From the NCBI GenBank assembly GCA_963781725.1, contig CAWAGV010000002.1:124001-188000 (forward strand): a stretch of DNA of 64,000 bases, written 5' to 3'. The position numbers and the translations under genes were made by a program. The notes under the pieces are model-generated. The model was not told the origin of the DNA. It searched no databases and was given only the letters and a program-made list of their open reading frames with translations. The stretch is from BOG-931 sp963781725. Lineage in GTDB: Bacteria > Pseudomonadota > Alphaproteobacteria > Rhizobiales > Xanthobacteraceae. Of this stretch, positions 1-8,618 are shown piece after piece. Within the stretch, counting starts at the first letter, position 1; every line of letters begins with the position of its first letter.

Positions 1-1
1 C

Positions 2-799
2 CATTGCCCGATATTGGCAAAGAGCCTCGACGGTGCACTCAAGGCAGCCTGGGCCGTGGCGGAAACGCTGCTGCCGGCGAACAAGCCGCTCGACATTCAA
101 GTCACCGCCACGGACGCAGGTCACGATGTCGACGTGCGCGGATCGGGACCGCTCACGCCGCCCCTGACCGCCGCGTTGGCGAAAGTCGCCGCCGCGCAAG
201 GTTTGGCGCGGCTGACACGCCATGGCGAACTGATCGTCCAGCAGCGCGTGCCCACGCTTCACGTCGGCATGGCGACCGTTCAGTTACCGCCGGCCGCATT
301 TTTGCAGGCAACGGCGGAAGGCGAAGCCGTGCTGGCGCGGCTGGTGCTGTCGGCTTTCGCAGGTGCGAAAAACATCGCCGACCTGTTTTCCGGCATCGGC
401 CCGTTCGCATTGCGGCTCGCCGAACAGGCGCGCATCGCCGCCGCAGACAATGACGCCGCGGCTATCGCCGCACTCAAGCGCGCCGCGGCAAGCGCGGCCG
501 GACTTAAGCCAGTCACGGCGACCACGCGCGACTTGTTCAAGAATCCGCTGGCATTGGACGAACTCGATGGCTTCGACGCCGTCGTGTTCGATCCGCCGCG
601 TCAAGGTGCACAGGCGCAATCGCGGGCGCTGGCGGCGAGCAACGTCCCGATCATCGCCGCGGTATCGTGCAATCCGGCGACGTTCGCCCGCGACGTGCGC
701 ATCTTGATCGATGGCGGGTACCGGCTCACCTCGGTGACGCCGGTCGATCAGTTTCGTTACTCGGCTCACGTCGAAATTGTCGGACGGCTCGAGAAATAG
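2..799 (+). CDS. Class I SAM-dependent RNA methyltransferase, TrmA/RlmD family (5' end outside window)
   Basis: This is the C-terminal part of a TrmA/RlmD-type enzyme, which methylates C5 of uracil in tRNA or 23S rRNA using S-adenosylmethionine. The reading frame is open to the left edge, so the N-terminal part (TRAM domain, possible Fe-S cysteines) cannot be judged. Visible motifs in order are the SAM-binding loop DLFSGIGPF, the DPPRQGA motif that contacts the target base, and VSCNPATF with the catalytic cysteine, which is the family signature. The TTG at position 14 could serve as a start but is more likely an internal codon. The family is clear; the exact RNA target (tRNA U54, or rRNA U747 or U1939) is not. 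Confidence 0.88.
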   Translation, partial: HCPILAKSLDGALKAAWAVAETLLPANKPLDIQVTATDAGHDVDVRGSGPLTPPLTAALAKVAAAQGLARLTRHGELIVQQRVPTLHVGMATVQLPPAAFLQATAEGEAVLARLVLSAFAGAKNIADLFSGIGPFALRLAEQARIAAADNDAAAIAALKRAAASAAGLKPVTATTRDLFKNPLALDELDGFDAVVFDPPRQGAQAQSRALAASNVPIIAAVSCNPATFARDVRILIDGGYRLTSVTPVDQFRYSAHVEIVGRLEK

Positions 800-913
800 C
801 CGCGTCGCGCGCGCGGTCGACCGCCTTGTCTGTCCCGCTGAATTAGCTCACCATCGCGTTGCGCCCCGATTATCCGGGACACATCGGAACCAGCGGCGCC
901 GGGGGAGGATTCG

Positions 914-2299
914 ATGAGCGCGAATACGGTGGACCGCTTTCAGATTGCGGCGCGTATGGAACGTCTGCCGCTTTCGTCCTGGCACAATAAAATGCGCCTT
1001 GTCGTCGGCAGCACGAATTTCTCCGACGCTTTCGATGCCTTGACGATCGCCTACGTGCTGCCGGCCATCATCCCGCTCTGGCATCTCGGCCCGTCGGAGA
1101 TCGGCGCGCTGATTTCGATCGGCTATGCCGGCCAGGTCGTCGGCAGCCTGTTGTCGGGCTGGCTGGCGGACAAATACGGCCGTGTCCCGGTTCTGATCGG
1201 CAATATCGTCCTGTTTTCGCTGCTCAGCTTCGCCTGCATTCTCGCGGACAGCTATTCCACATTGTTTGCACTACGCTTCATCCAGGGAATCGGCCTCGGC
1301 GGCGAGGTGCCGATCGCCAATACCTATGTCAGCGAATTCGCCAAATCGAAGGGCCGCGGCCGCTTCGTGCTGATGCAGCAACTGATGTTCCCCATCGGCT
1401 TGACGACCGTCGGGCTGGTCGGCGTCTTTGTCGTGCCATTGCTGGGCTGGCAATGGATGTTCGTGCTCGGCGGCCTGCCCGTCCTGCTCGCCTTGCCGAT
1501 GATCCGGGTCCTGCCAGAATCGCCGCGATGGCTCGCCGGCCGCGGCCGCGAGGAAGACGCCGACCGCGTGCTGACACGGATCGAAGCAATCGTATCGAAA
1601 AACGGCGCGATTCCCCTGCCGCCGATGCCGACCAATGTACCGCCGGCGATCCCGGCGATCGGCCGCTTCCGCGACCTGTTCCAGGGCATCTACCGCCAGC
1701 GTACCTTGACCCTGTGGGTGCTGTGGTTCTGCACCTACGGCATCACCTATGCGATGACCGGCTGGATGCCGAGCATCATGCGGACGATCTACCACCTGCC
1801 GGTATCGCAATCGAATGCCTACGGTTTCGTTCTCAACATTGTCGGCCTGCTCGTCCTGCTGCTCGCGGTGTTCACCATCGACCGGATCGGCCGCAAAATT
1901 GCGTTCGCCGGCGGCTTTCTGCTCGCGGCCATACCGTTGCTCATCGCGGCGTTCAAACCCGAGCTGAGTGCGATCGAGCTTGCCACGCTGGCGACGCTCG
2001 CGTTCGGCGCCATGGGCATGATCCCGGGCGCGCTCGGCATGTACACCGCCGAGAACTATCCCAACCACTTGCGCGCCCTCGGCCACGGCGCGACCAGCGT
2101 GTCGCAGCGTTTGTCGTCGGTGATCAGTCCCTATCTGGTCGGCCTGATCCTGCCCGCCTATGGCGTCGGCGGCGTCTACGGCATGTTCGCCCTGCTCGCC
2201 AATATCGGCGGCATCACCTGCTGGATTTTCTCGATCGAGACAGCCGGCAAGACGCTTGAAGAGCTCTCGCCGACCGTTGCACCCGCCGCGTCCCATTGA
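914..2299 (+). CDS. MFS transporter, sugar/aromatic-acid type
   Basis: A 461-residue major facilitator superfamily permease with about 12 membrane segments, expected in the inner membrane as a proton-coupled transporter. Visible signatures are the loop 2-3 motif GWLADKYGRVPVL and the segment IQGIGLGGEVPIANTYVSEF region typical of the sugar porter and aromatic acid:H+ symporter branches. The ATG follows GGAGG at 904-908. The stop lies 8 bp before the start of the next gene, an amidohydrolase, so the two are probably one operon in which the transporter brings in a substrate or precursor for the hydrolase. The substrate cannot be read from sequence; an organic or aromatic acid is a reasonable guess. 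Confidence 0.85.
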   Translation: MSANTVDRFQIAARMERLPLSSWHNKMRLVVGSTNFSDAFDALTIAYVLPAIIPLWHLGPSEIGALISIGYAGQVVGSLLSGWLADKYGRVPVLIGNIVLFSLLSFACILADSYSTLFALRFIQGIGLGGEVPIANTYVSEFAKSKGRGRFVLMQQLMFPIGLTTVGLVGVFVVPLLGWQWMFVLGGLPVLLALPMIRVLPESPRWLAGRGREEDADRVLTRIEAIVSKNGAIPLPPMPTNVPPAIPAIGRFRDLFQGIYRQRTLTLWVLWFCTYGITYAMTGWMPSIMRTIYHLPVSQSNAYGFVLNIVGLLVLLLAVFTIDRIGRKIAFAGGFLLAAIPLLIAAFKPELSAIELATLATLAFGAMGMIPGALGMYTAENYPNHLRALGHGATSVSQRLSSVISPYLVGLILPAYGVGGVYGMFALLANIGGITCWIFSIETAGKTLEELSPTVAPAASH

Positions 2300-2307
2300 G
2301 GCCTGCA

Positions 2308-3231
2308 ATGATCCTCGACTTTCACACTCACGTCCAAATGCCGGAGCAGCAGGCCGATCCGATGTGGCGCGGCCGCTGCCCGATGACGATCGAAAACGTG
2401 CTCGAAGCCCAAAAAGAAGGCGGCGTCGACTGCACGCTGGTCAGCCAGGCGATGCATCAACTCCGCGACATGGATCGCGACCAGCAGCTCGACGAGGTGA
2501 AAAAGGTCAACCGCTACATTGCCGCGCTTCAGGACAAGCACCCGACCATCTACGGTATGGCCGGCACGGTGCCGCATGGCGACGATGCGTTCCTGCACGA
2601 GTTCGAGCGGGCCATCAAACAGGACGGCCTTAAAGGCGCATGGATACTGTCAAGCCAGCCTGGACACTACCCCGACGACGACGAGTGCCTGCCGTTCTTC
2701 AAGCTGGCGGCCGAGCTCGATGTACCGGTCGTGATCCATCCACCGTCGGTCGGCTTCGGCGAGGAGCGGCTGCGCGATTATCGGCTCGCTTCGAGCGTCG
2801 GGCGGCCAATGGACAATGCGCTGGCGATCGCGCGGTTGATCGTGCGCGGCATCTTCGAAAAATTTCCGACGCTCAAGCTCGTCGGCACTCATCTGGGCGG
2901 CGGCATCTGCGAAATGATCGGCCGGATGGATTACGCCTACAACCTTCAGGACGAGGCGTATTTCCTGGGCTCCTATGAGCCGATGCTGATCAAGCATCCG
3001 CCCAGTCACTACCTGAAGATGATGTACCTGGAGTCGACCTGCTATCACCCGCCGGCGGCGCGGTGCGGCTTCGAGACGGTCGGCGCCGACCGCTTTATTT
3101 TCGGTACCGACGCTCCGCCGCTCAAAGTGCTCAAGAAGCAAGGCGTCGAGCTGATCAAAAAGCTCAATCTGTCGCCCGCCGACGAAAGCAAGGTCTATTA
3201 CGAGAACGCCAAGCGGCTCTTGAAGATTTAA
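2308..3231 (+). CDS. Metal-dependent amidohydrolase family protein (ACMSD-like)
   Basis: A 307-residue TIM-barrel amidohydrolase of the Amidohydro_2 / aminocarboxymuconate-semialdehyde decarboxylase group, which hydrolyse or decarboxylate organic acids with a bound divalent metal. Metal-ligand positions are visible: HTH at residues 6-8, a histidine in VVIHPPS, a histidine in GTHLGGG and the aspartate of FGTDAPP. The ATG at 2308 has GAGG just upstream and is preferred over a TTG at 2296 that overlaps the upstream stop. It forms a probable operon with the preceding MFS transporter and is convergent with the ABC operon downstream. Substrate unknown; a ring-cleavage product or lactone would suit the family. 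Confidence 0.82.
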   Translation: MILDFHTHVQMPEQQADPMWRGRCPMTIENVLEAQKEGGVDCTLVSQAMHQLRDMDRDQQLDEVKKVNRYIAALQDKHPTIYGMAGTVPHGDDAFLHEFERAIKQDGLKGAWILSSQPGHYPDDDECLPFFKLAAELDVPVVIHPPSVGFGEERLRDYRLASSVGRPMDNALAIARLIVRGIFEKFPTLKLVGTHLGGGICEMIGRMDYAYNLQDEAYFLGSYEPMLIKHPPSHYLKMMYLESTCYHPPAARCGFETVGADRFIFGTDAPPLKVLKKQGVELIKKLNLSPADESKVYYENAKRLLKI

Positions 3232-3250
3232 GCCTTAAATTGCGATCGAA

Positions 3251-4243
3251 TTACTTCCTCGGCTTCAGATCGTCCGGCAAGAAACTGGCATCGACGATCT
3301 TCGACCAGTCGACATCGCCGCTGAGCGCGCCGACCAGCTTCTGCGCCCGGATCATCCGGTCCATGCCGGCGATATCAAAATTTCCCGGTCCCCAATAAGG
3401 CACGCCGGTTTTGCTCGGCGCGACCAGGTTGTTAATGGTGCTTTTCACGACCTCGACGTCAAGATTATAGGCCTTGGCCACGATCGCCGCCGCCTCGTCC
3501 GGATGCGCTGACATGAATTCGACTGCTTTGCGCCGGCCCCGCAGGATGGCGCGGATAAAATCGCCCTTCGACGCCGCGGCTTCCCCCGTCGTCCCGCCGA
3601 TGACGTTGCACAATGGCGGAAGCGCATCACTCGCCGTGACCAGGATGCGGAACTGAGCCTTGTTCCTGGACCAGACCGGATCCGCAAGCGCCGAGGCATC
3701 GATCAATCCGGTGTTGAGCGCTACCGCCGCCTCGCCAAAGCCGCCGGTTTTGACCAGCTCGGCATCGTCGGGTTTCAGCCCGGCCTGTTCGAGGAGAAGA
3801 ATATCGAGCGCCTGACTGGTCGAGCGTGGATTGGTGTAGCCGATTTTCTTGCCCTTGAGATCCGCAAGGGTCTTGATCGCAGAGTCTGGCTTCACCGCCC
3901 AAACAAACTCGGCAACGGTGAGCACATCTTCGCTGATGATCTTGAGATCGGCCCCCTGCTGGATCGCCGCCACGGTACCGGCGAGATCGATCTCGCCAAA
4001 TGACAGGTGCCCGGTCATCAGGTTGCGAACCGTCGTGCCGCCGCCCGCCGACGACAGGATTCCGCTCACGTCCGCGCCTTCCTGCTGGAAGAAACCCTTC
4101 TCCATGGCCACGGCATAAGGCATGCCGTTCGCGGCGATGCCGTAATTGCTGACGACAATCTGTTCCGCGGCCATTGCATGCAGCGGCAGCGCGACCACGA
4201 CGGCGAGAGCCGCCAGGCTCAGACGGTTCATGATCGACGGCAT
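3251..4243 (-). CDS. NitT/TauT-type ABC transporter substrate-binding protein (NMT1/SsuA-like)
   Basis: A 330-residue periplasmic binding protein of the NMT1/THI5/SsuA superfamily, which binds small N- or S-containing organic compounds such as sulfonates, nitrate or pyrimidine precursors. An N-terminal signal peptide is clear (MNRLSLAALAVVV core, cleavage after HAMAA). The start is set at the ATG at 4243, which has GGAGGAG five bases upstream; the ATG at 4231 is also possible. It is the last gene of an eight-gene minus-strand operon and follows two permeases of the matching family. No SsuB/TauB-type ATPase is encoded beside it, which is unusual. The ligand is not predictable from sequence. 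Confidence 0.85.
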   Translation of the reverse strand: MPSIMNRLSLAALAVVVALPLHAMAAEQIVVSNYGIAANGMPYAVAMEKGFFQQEGADVSGILSSAGGGTTVRNLMTGHLSFGEIDLAGTVAAIQQGADLKIISEDVLTVAEFVWAVKPDSAIKTLADLKGKKIGYTNPRSTSQALDILLLEQAGLKPDDAELVKTGGFGEAAVALNTGLIDASALADPVWSRNKAQFRILVTASDALPPLCNVIGGTTGEAAASKGDFIRAILRGRRKAVEFMSAHPDEAAAIVAKAYNLDVEVVKSTINNLVAPSKTGVPYWGPGNFDIAGMDRMIRAQKLVGALSGDVDWSKIVDASFLPDDLKPRK

Positions 4244-4298
4244 GACTCCTCCGGATATTTTTGTGGGCAACTGCCCGCGCGCTTCTTGTCGGTACAGT

Positions 4299-5051
4299 CT
4301 ACGATACGCGCCGGTGGAGTCTATGGTCGACGACGATCAGCAGCACGCTCACCGTCGCGGCAAACAGAACAATCAGCAACGTGACCGCCATGATGAGCTG
4401 GATGTTCTGCAAACCGATCGCCGTCATCAGCAGATAGCCGAGACCGCGCTGCGAGCCGAACATCTCGCCGAGCAGCGTGCCGATCAGGGTCAGGGAGAAG
4501 CCGATGCGGATGCCGGTGAATATTTCCGGCAAGGCCGCCGGCAACAACACCGAACCGACGACCGGCCACAATCCCAGCCGCAACACGCGCGCGGTCTTGA
4601 GGAAGACGGGATTGATATTGCGCACAGCCCCGAGCGTGAAGACCGCAACCGGTACGACGCCATAAATCGCGCCGAACGCGATTTTTGCCGGCAAACCCAG
4701 GCCGAAAGCGAGAAGGATGATCGGATAAAGCGTGATCTTGGGGATCGAGTAGAACGCAACCAGGATCGGCTCGACGACCTCGCCGGAAAAACGGTGAGCA
4801 CCCAGCCAGACGCCGATTGCGAGCCCGGCAACGACCGCGATTGCCAGGGCAAACAGGAAAGCGCGAAAAGTTTCCGCAAGGTGTCCCCAGAACGTATCGG
4901 TGGCCATCAGATGCGCAAGGTAGCGAAACGTTTCGACCGGCGGCGTCATCGCCAGCGGGCCGACGATCTCAAACAGGACTTGCCAGGCAATCAGGAGACA
5001 GCCGGCGAGAACGGCACCGCTGACCACGGACATCCATTGCCGCGGGATCAT
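4299..5051 (-). CDS. ABC transporter permease, NitT/TauT (SsuC-like) type, copy 2
   Basis: A 250-residue integral membrane permease of the BPD_transp_1 superfamily, resembling SsuC/TauC. It has about six membrane helices and an EAA-loop region around residues 150-190 containing the FGAIYGVVPVAVFTLGAVRN stretch. The ATG at 5051 overlaps the stop of the upstream permease in an ATGA arrangement, so the two are translationally coupled. It probably forms a heterodimeric channel with its neighbour for the NMT1-type binding protein encoded just downstream. The expected third partner, a NitT/TauT ATPase, is absent from the operon. Confidence 0.85.
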   Translation of the reverse strand: MIPRQWMSVVSGAVLAGCLLIAWQVLFEIVGPLAMTPPVETFRYLAHLMATDTFWGHLAETFRAFLFALAIAVVAGLAIGVWLGAHRFSGEVVEPILVAFYSIPKITLYPIILLAFGLGLPAKIAFGAIYGVVPVAVFTLGAVRNINPVFLKTARVLRLGLWPVVGSVLLPAALPEIFTGIRIGFSLTLIGTLLGEMFGSQRGLGYLLMTAIGLQNIQLIMAVTLLIVLFAATVSVLLIVVDHRLHRRVS

Positions 5052-5800
5052 AACCTGCTGCGCCTTTGCATCAGCACGCGCTCCCAGTGTGACAAGGCCG
5101 AATTGACCGCGACCGAGACGATCAAGATCAGCAGGATCAGCGGGTACATGATCTTGTTGTCGAAATTGTTGTAGGCGAAGCTGATCTCGTAGCCGATGCC
5201 GGTCCGCGACATGATGAACTCGGCGCCGATCACGCCGATGAAGGCGTAAGCCACGGCGAGCTTCACACCGGTCAGCAAGTATGGCGCTGCGGACGGCAGC
5301 GTGATCTTGAAGGCGGTTTGCAGCGGACCGAGGCGATAGACCCGCGCCGTCTTCATCAAGACGCGGGAAATACGATCCAGTCCGTTGAGCGTGCTGACGA
5401 TCACCGCCACGACGGCCAGCATGAAGCCGATCAGGATCTGCGGAACGTCGCCAAGCCCGAACAGGATGATGAACATCGGATAGAACGCGTAGACCGGGAT
5501 TGCGTAATACGTCGCGAACAACGGTTCGAGACCCGCACGCACCGCGCGATAGCCATGGATTGCAACCCCGAAGACGATGCCGAAAGCCACGGCCAAAACC
5601 GCCGAAATCACGACATTTGTCAGCGTTTTCAGCATCGCCTGATTCATCGACCCCGATGCGAGCAGCACACCGAGGTCGCGAACGATCTCGCTCGGCGGCT
5701 GCATGGTCAGGTGATCGATCACGCGAACGCGGCACAGAATTTCAACAAGCGCCACGGCGGCGGCGATCAGCACGATGCGGTAACGCGTTGCGCGGCTCAT
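5048..5800 (-). CDS. ABC transporter permease, NitT/TauT (SsuC-like) type, copy 1
   Basis: A 250-residue inner-membrane permease of the SsuC/TauC group and paralogous to the next gene in the operon. The EAA loop is visible around residues 140-190, with TARVYRLGPLQTAFKITLP and TGVKLAVAYAFIGVIGAEF. It overlaps the upstream LivF-like ATPase gene by four bases (ATGA) and the downstream permease by four bases, a layout that implies coordinated production. Two different permeases in tandem suggest a heterodimer. Which ATPase powers them is an open point: the only ones in the operon are LivG and LivF types. Confidence 0.85.
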   Translation of the reverse strand: MSRATRYRIVLIAAAVALVEILCRVRVIDHLTMQPPSEIVRDLGVLLASGSMNQAMLKTLTNVVISAVLAVAFGIVFGVAIHGYRAVRAGLEPLFATYYAIPVYAFYPMFIILFGLGDVPQILIGFMLAVVAVIVSTLNGLDRISRVLMKTARVYRLGPLQTAFKITLPSAAPYLLTGVKLAVAYAFIGVIGAEFIMSRTGIGYEISFAYNNFDNKIMYPLILLILIVSVAVNSALSHWERVLMQRRSRL

Positions 5801-6498
5801 ATTCCCAGGAACCGCGCTTTCACCTCGTCATTCCGCCAGAGATCGTCCGGCCGCCCGGAATACGCGACGCGGCCCTTCGCGATGACGTGCACGAAGTCGA
5901 CCAGCTTGAGTGCAAGCGCGGCATTCTGCTCGACGAGAAGAATGGAGAGCCCCTCTTGCTTGAGCTTGGCGACGGCGTCCCACAGTCCTTGAATGATGAT
6001 CGGAGCCAGGCCTTCGGAAGGCTCGTCCATGATTAGGCAATCCGGATTCGTCATCAGGCCGCGCCCGATCGCAAGCATCTGCTGCTCGCCGCCCGAAAGG
6101 GTCTTGGCCCGCTGATCGCGCCGCTCCTGCAATCGCGGAAACAGCGCGTAGACACGCTTGAGGTTCCAGCCGTGACGTTCCGGACTGTGCTCGGCGACCA
6201 GCAAATTGTCTTCGACACTGAGCGTGGGAAATACCCGGCGGCCCTGCGGCACCAGCCCCATGCCGCTGCGTACGATGGCGAACGACGGCTTGCCGGTAAT
6301 GTCGGCGCCCTTGAAAAGGACCTTGCCGCGCCGTGGCGGCGTGAAGCCGACAATGGAATTGACGATCGTGGTCTTGCCGACGCCGTTTCGCCCGAGCAGG
6401 CCGAGAATCTGCCCCTGTTCAAGCTGCAACGACAGGCCTTGCAGCACATAGGCGTCGCCGTAATAGGTATGAATGTCCTGGACCTCGAGGATTGCCAT
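5797..6498 (-). CDS. Branched-chain amino acid-type ABC transporter ATP-binding protein (LivF-like)
   Basis: A 233-residue ATPase of the LivF family, part of a hydrophobic amino acid or aromatic acid importer on the cytoplasmic face of the inner membrane. Walker A is GRNGVGKTT (about residues 36-44), the ABC signature is LSGGEQQML, and Walker B is CLIMDEPSEGL. The length matches LivF (about 235 residues). It lies 3 bp after livG and overlaps the following SsuC-like permease by 4 bp. Together with the upstream livG, livK, livM and livH homologues it completes a five-part LIV-type transporter. Confidence 0.9.
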   Translation of the reverse strand: MAILEVQDIHTYYGDAYVLQGLSLQLEQGQILGLLGRNGVGKTTIVNSIVGFTPPRRGKVLFKGADITGKPSFAIVRSGMGLVPQGRRVFPTLSVEDNLLVAEHSPERHGWNLKRVYALFPRLQERRDQRAKTLSGGEQQMLAIGRGLMTNPDCLIMDEPSEGLAPIIIQGLWDAVAKLKQEGLSILLVEQNAALALKLVDFVHVIAKGRVAYSGRPDDLWRNDEVKARFLGI

Positions 6499-6501
6499 GA
6501 C

Positions 6502-7275
6502 TCAGGCCGTCCCCAGATAGATTTCCTGCACCCGGGCGCTGGAGCGAATGCGTTCCGCCGTTCCGCTTTCCAAAAGCTCGCCAAAATGCAGAACGGAAAT
6601 TTCATCGGCCACGTCGAAAACGATATCCATGTCGTGCTCGATCAGCAGCAGAGCCATTTTGCGGTCGAGACCTTGCAGGAATTTCGCCATTTCAGCGGAC
6701 TCTCCCGATGACAGGCCGGCGGCCGGCTCATCGAGCAAAAGAATGTCGGGATCGCTCGCCAGGCCGAGTACGATTTCAAGCTGGCGCTGCTCGCCGTGCG
6801 AGAGATACCGCACTTCGGTGTCCTTCCGGTCCAGAAAGGAGGCGCGTTCCAGCAGTTCGTGCGCGCGGTCGTACACATCGCGATACGACGACAGGAACCG
6901 CCACATCACGAATTTTGAAGCGCGCCGCCCTTTGATTGCCAGCAATACATTGTCGAGCACCGTCAACCTCGGAAAAAGGCTGGTGACCTGGAACGTGCGC
7001 GCCATGCCCAGCGCCGTGCGGCGGTGACTGGGCCAGCGCGTCACATCCTCGCCGAACAGTAGCACCCGGCCCGATGACGCCGGCAGAGTGCCGGTGATGA
7101 GGTTGAACAGCGTCGTTTTGCCGGCGCCGTTCGGCCCGATGACGGCTTTACGATCTCCCGGCATGATTTTGAGCGAGACGCCGCGTACGGCGCGCAGCCC
7201 GCCGAAGGACTTTGCCAAGTCCTTCAGCTCGAGCACCGGTTGCCGGCCGTCAGTTTGCGATTCTTCTTCGCTCAC
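6502..7275 (-). CDS. Branched-chain amino acid-type ABC transporter ATP-binding protein (LivG-like)
   Basis: An ATPase of the LivG family, 257 residues from the GTG start chosen at 7275. A TTG at 7335 would give 277 residues but overlaps the upstream gene and adds a non-conserved leader, so it is less likely. Walker A is GPNGAGKTT, the signature is LSHGEQRQLEIVLG, and Walker B is ILLLDEPAAGLS. The C-terminal extension after the H-loop, typical of LivG, is present. It pairs with the LivF-like ATPase immediately downstream. The start codon is the uncertain point, since no strong ribosome binding site is visible. Confidence 0.88.
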   Translation of the reverse strand: MSEEESQTDGRQPVLELKDLAKSFGGLRAVRGVSLKIMPGDRKAVIGPNGAGKTTLFNLITGTLPASSGRVLLFGEDVTRWPSHRRTALGMARTFQVTSLFPRLTVLDNVLLAIKGRRASKFVMWRFLSSYRDVYDRAHELLERASFLDRKDTEVRYLSHGEQRQLEIVLGLASDPDILLLDEPAAGLSSGESAEMAKFLQGLDRKMALLLIEHDMDIVFDVADEISVLHFGELLESGTAERIRSSARVQEIYLGTA

Positions 7276-7325
7276 ACCCAGGCTCGCCCTGAAAATCGCG
7301 CCGGGATTGCGCCCGGCGCTAATCC

Positions 7326-8585
7326 CTACTCGCAATATTTGCAGGGCGGGAAGTCGCGGCTGTAGATCGGCTGTTGCAGGAACTTATCCTTCCCGTAGGT
7401 CCAGAACTGACCGACGTTCGGGTAGGTCTTGATCACTACGTTCCACAGCGCCGGCTTTGCATCGCCGAATAGCGTCGTTTTTTCCACTTTGCGGATGTAG
7501 ACGTTCTCAACCGGATTGCGCATGTCGTCGAATGCGACGGGTCCGCGCGCCGCGTTGATCTTCAGACCCAGCATGGTCTGGATGAACTTCTCCGCGCCGG
7601 GAAACTTGCCGTCACTTTTGTTCATGGCTTCGTCGATCATCTGCGCGGTGGTGTAATTGGCCTCCGCGTAATAACCGGGTACTTGGTTGTATTTGCCGCG
7701 GAATCCTTTGACAAAGGCCTCGTTCTCCGGCGTTTGCAGCGCGGCGCTGTACATCAGCGCGGACACATCGCCGATCACCACCTCGCTGTCGAACGGCAGG
7801 CTGTAGTCGTCATAGCTGGTGCCGCCGGCCATGATCGGCAGCTTGACGCCGGCGTCACGCAACTGCTTCGGGAATTGCGGCCCCATCGGACCGACCATGA
7901 GCGAGTAGATGGCGTCGGCGTCGCTTTTGATGGTCGCGATGAACGGGCCAAAGTCCTTGTTGCCGAGCGGCGGCCATATTTTCTGAATGACTTTGCCGCC
8001 GCAGTCCTCGAATGCTTTCTGGAAGCCGCCCACGGACTCGTAACCGAAGGCGTAGTCGGCTGCGACCGCCACGACTTTCTTGTATCCCTGATCGCAAGCC
8101 CATTGGCCGAGCGGATGGTTCGGCAGCGAGCTGGTCCAGGTGGTGCGGATGAAATACGGGTACTTGCTGAGTTGCCGCTGGGTCAGATCGTCGGCCGCCG
8201 CGACCGAGGAAATGTAGAGCGTCTTCAGGTCGGTGCTAACGGGTGCCAGCGCATAGCCCTCGGAGGCGAGCACGCCGCCGATGAGCATATCGACGTGATC
8301 CTGTAACACGAGTTTCTTGGCCTTGGTGACCGCTTCGTCGGGCTTGGCTGCCGTATCTTCGATGATGAGGTTGACCTTGGCGCCACCGAGCATGCCGTTG
8401 TGGCTGTCGAGGTAGAGCTGGAAGCCATGCACCATGTCCTGCCCGGTCTGCGCCTGCATGCCGGTGATCGGCGACAGAAATCCAATATTCAGCTGCTGTT
8501 GAGCCATGGCGGGTATTGATCCGGCGGCCATGACCAAGCCGACAGCCAAACCCGCGAGACCGGCTCGCGATGCGCATTTCATCAT
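7326..8585 (-). CDS. ABC transporter substrate-binding protein, LivK/Peripla_BP_6 type
   Basis: A 419-residue periplasmic binding protein of the Leu/Ile/Val-binding (type 1) fold, usually binding amino acids, amides or aromatic acids. The signal peptide is visible (LAGLAVGLVMAAGSIPAMAQQ, cleavage after AMA), followed by LNIGFLSPITG at the start of the mature domain. The ATG at 8585 lies 8 bases after GGGAG; a GTG at 8594 is possible. It sits between livM and livG in the operon. The mature protein ends in a CKYCE motif containing two cysteines, which may form a disulfide. Ligand not identifiable by reading. Confidence 0.88.
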   Translation of the reverse strand: MMKCASRAGLAGLAVGLVMAAGSIPAMAQQQLNIGFLSPITGMQAQTGQDMVHGFQLYLDSHNGMLGGAKVNLIIEDTAAKPDEAVTKAKKLVLQDHVDMLIGGVLASEGYALAPVSTDLKTLYISSVAAADDLTQRQLSKYPYFIRTTWTSSLPNHPLGQWACDQGYKKVVAVAADYAFGYESVGGFQKAFEDCGGKVIQKIWPPLGNKDFGPFIATIKSDADAIYSLMVGPMGPQFPKQLRDAGVKLPIMAGGTSYDDYSLPFDSEVVIGDVSALMYSAALQTPENEAFVKGFRGKYNQVPGYYAEANYTTAQMIDEAMNKSDGKFPGAEKFIQTMLGLKINAARGPVAFDDMRNPVENVYIRKVEKTTLFGDAKPALWNVVIKTYPNVGQFWTYGKDKFLQQPIYSRDFPPCKYCE

Positions 8586-8618
8586 GACTTTCACTCCCTT
8601 TTCGTTTGCGTCTTATTT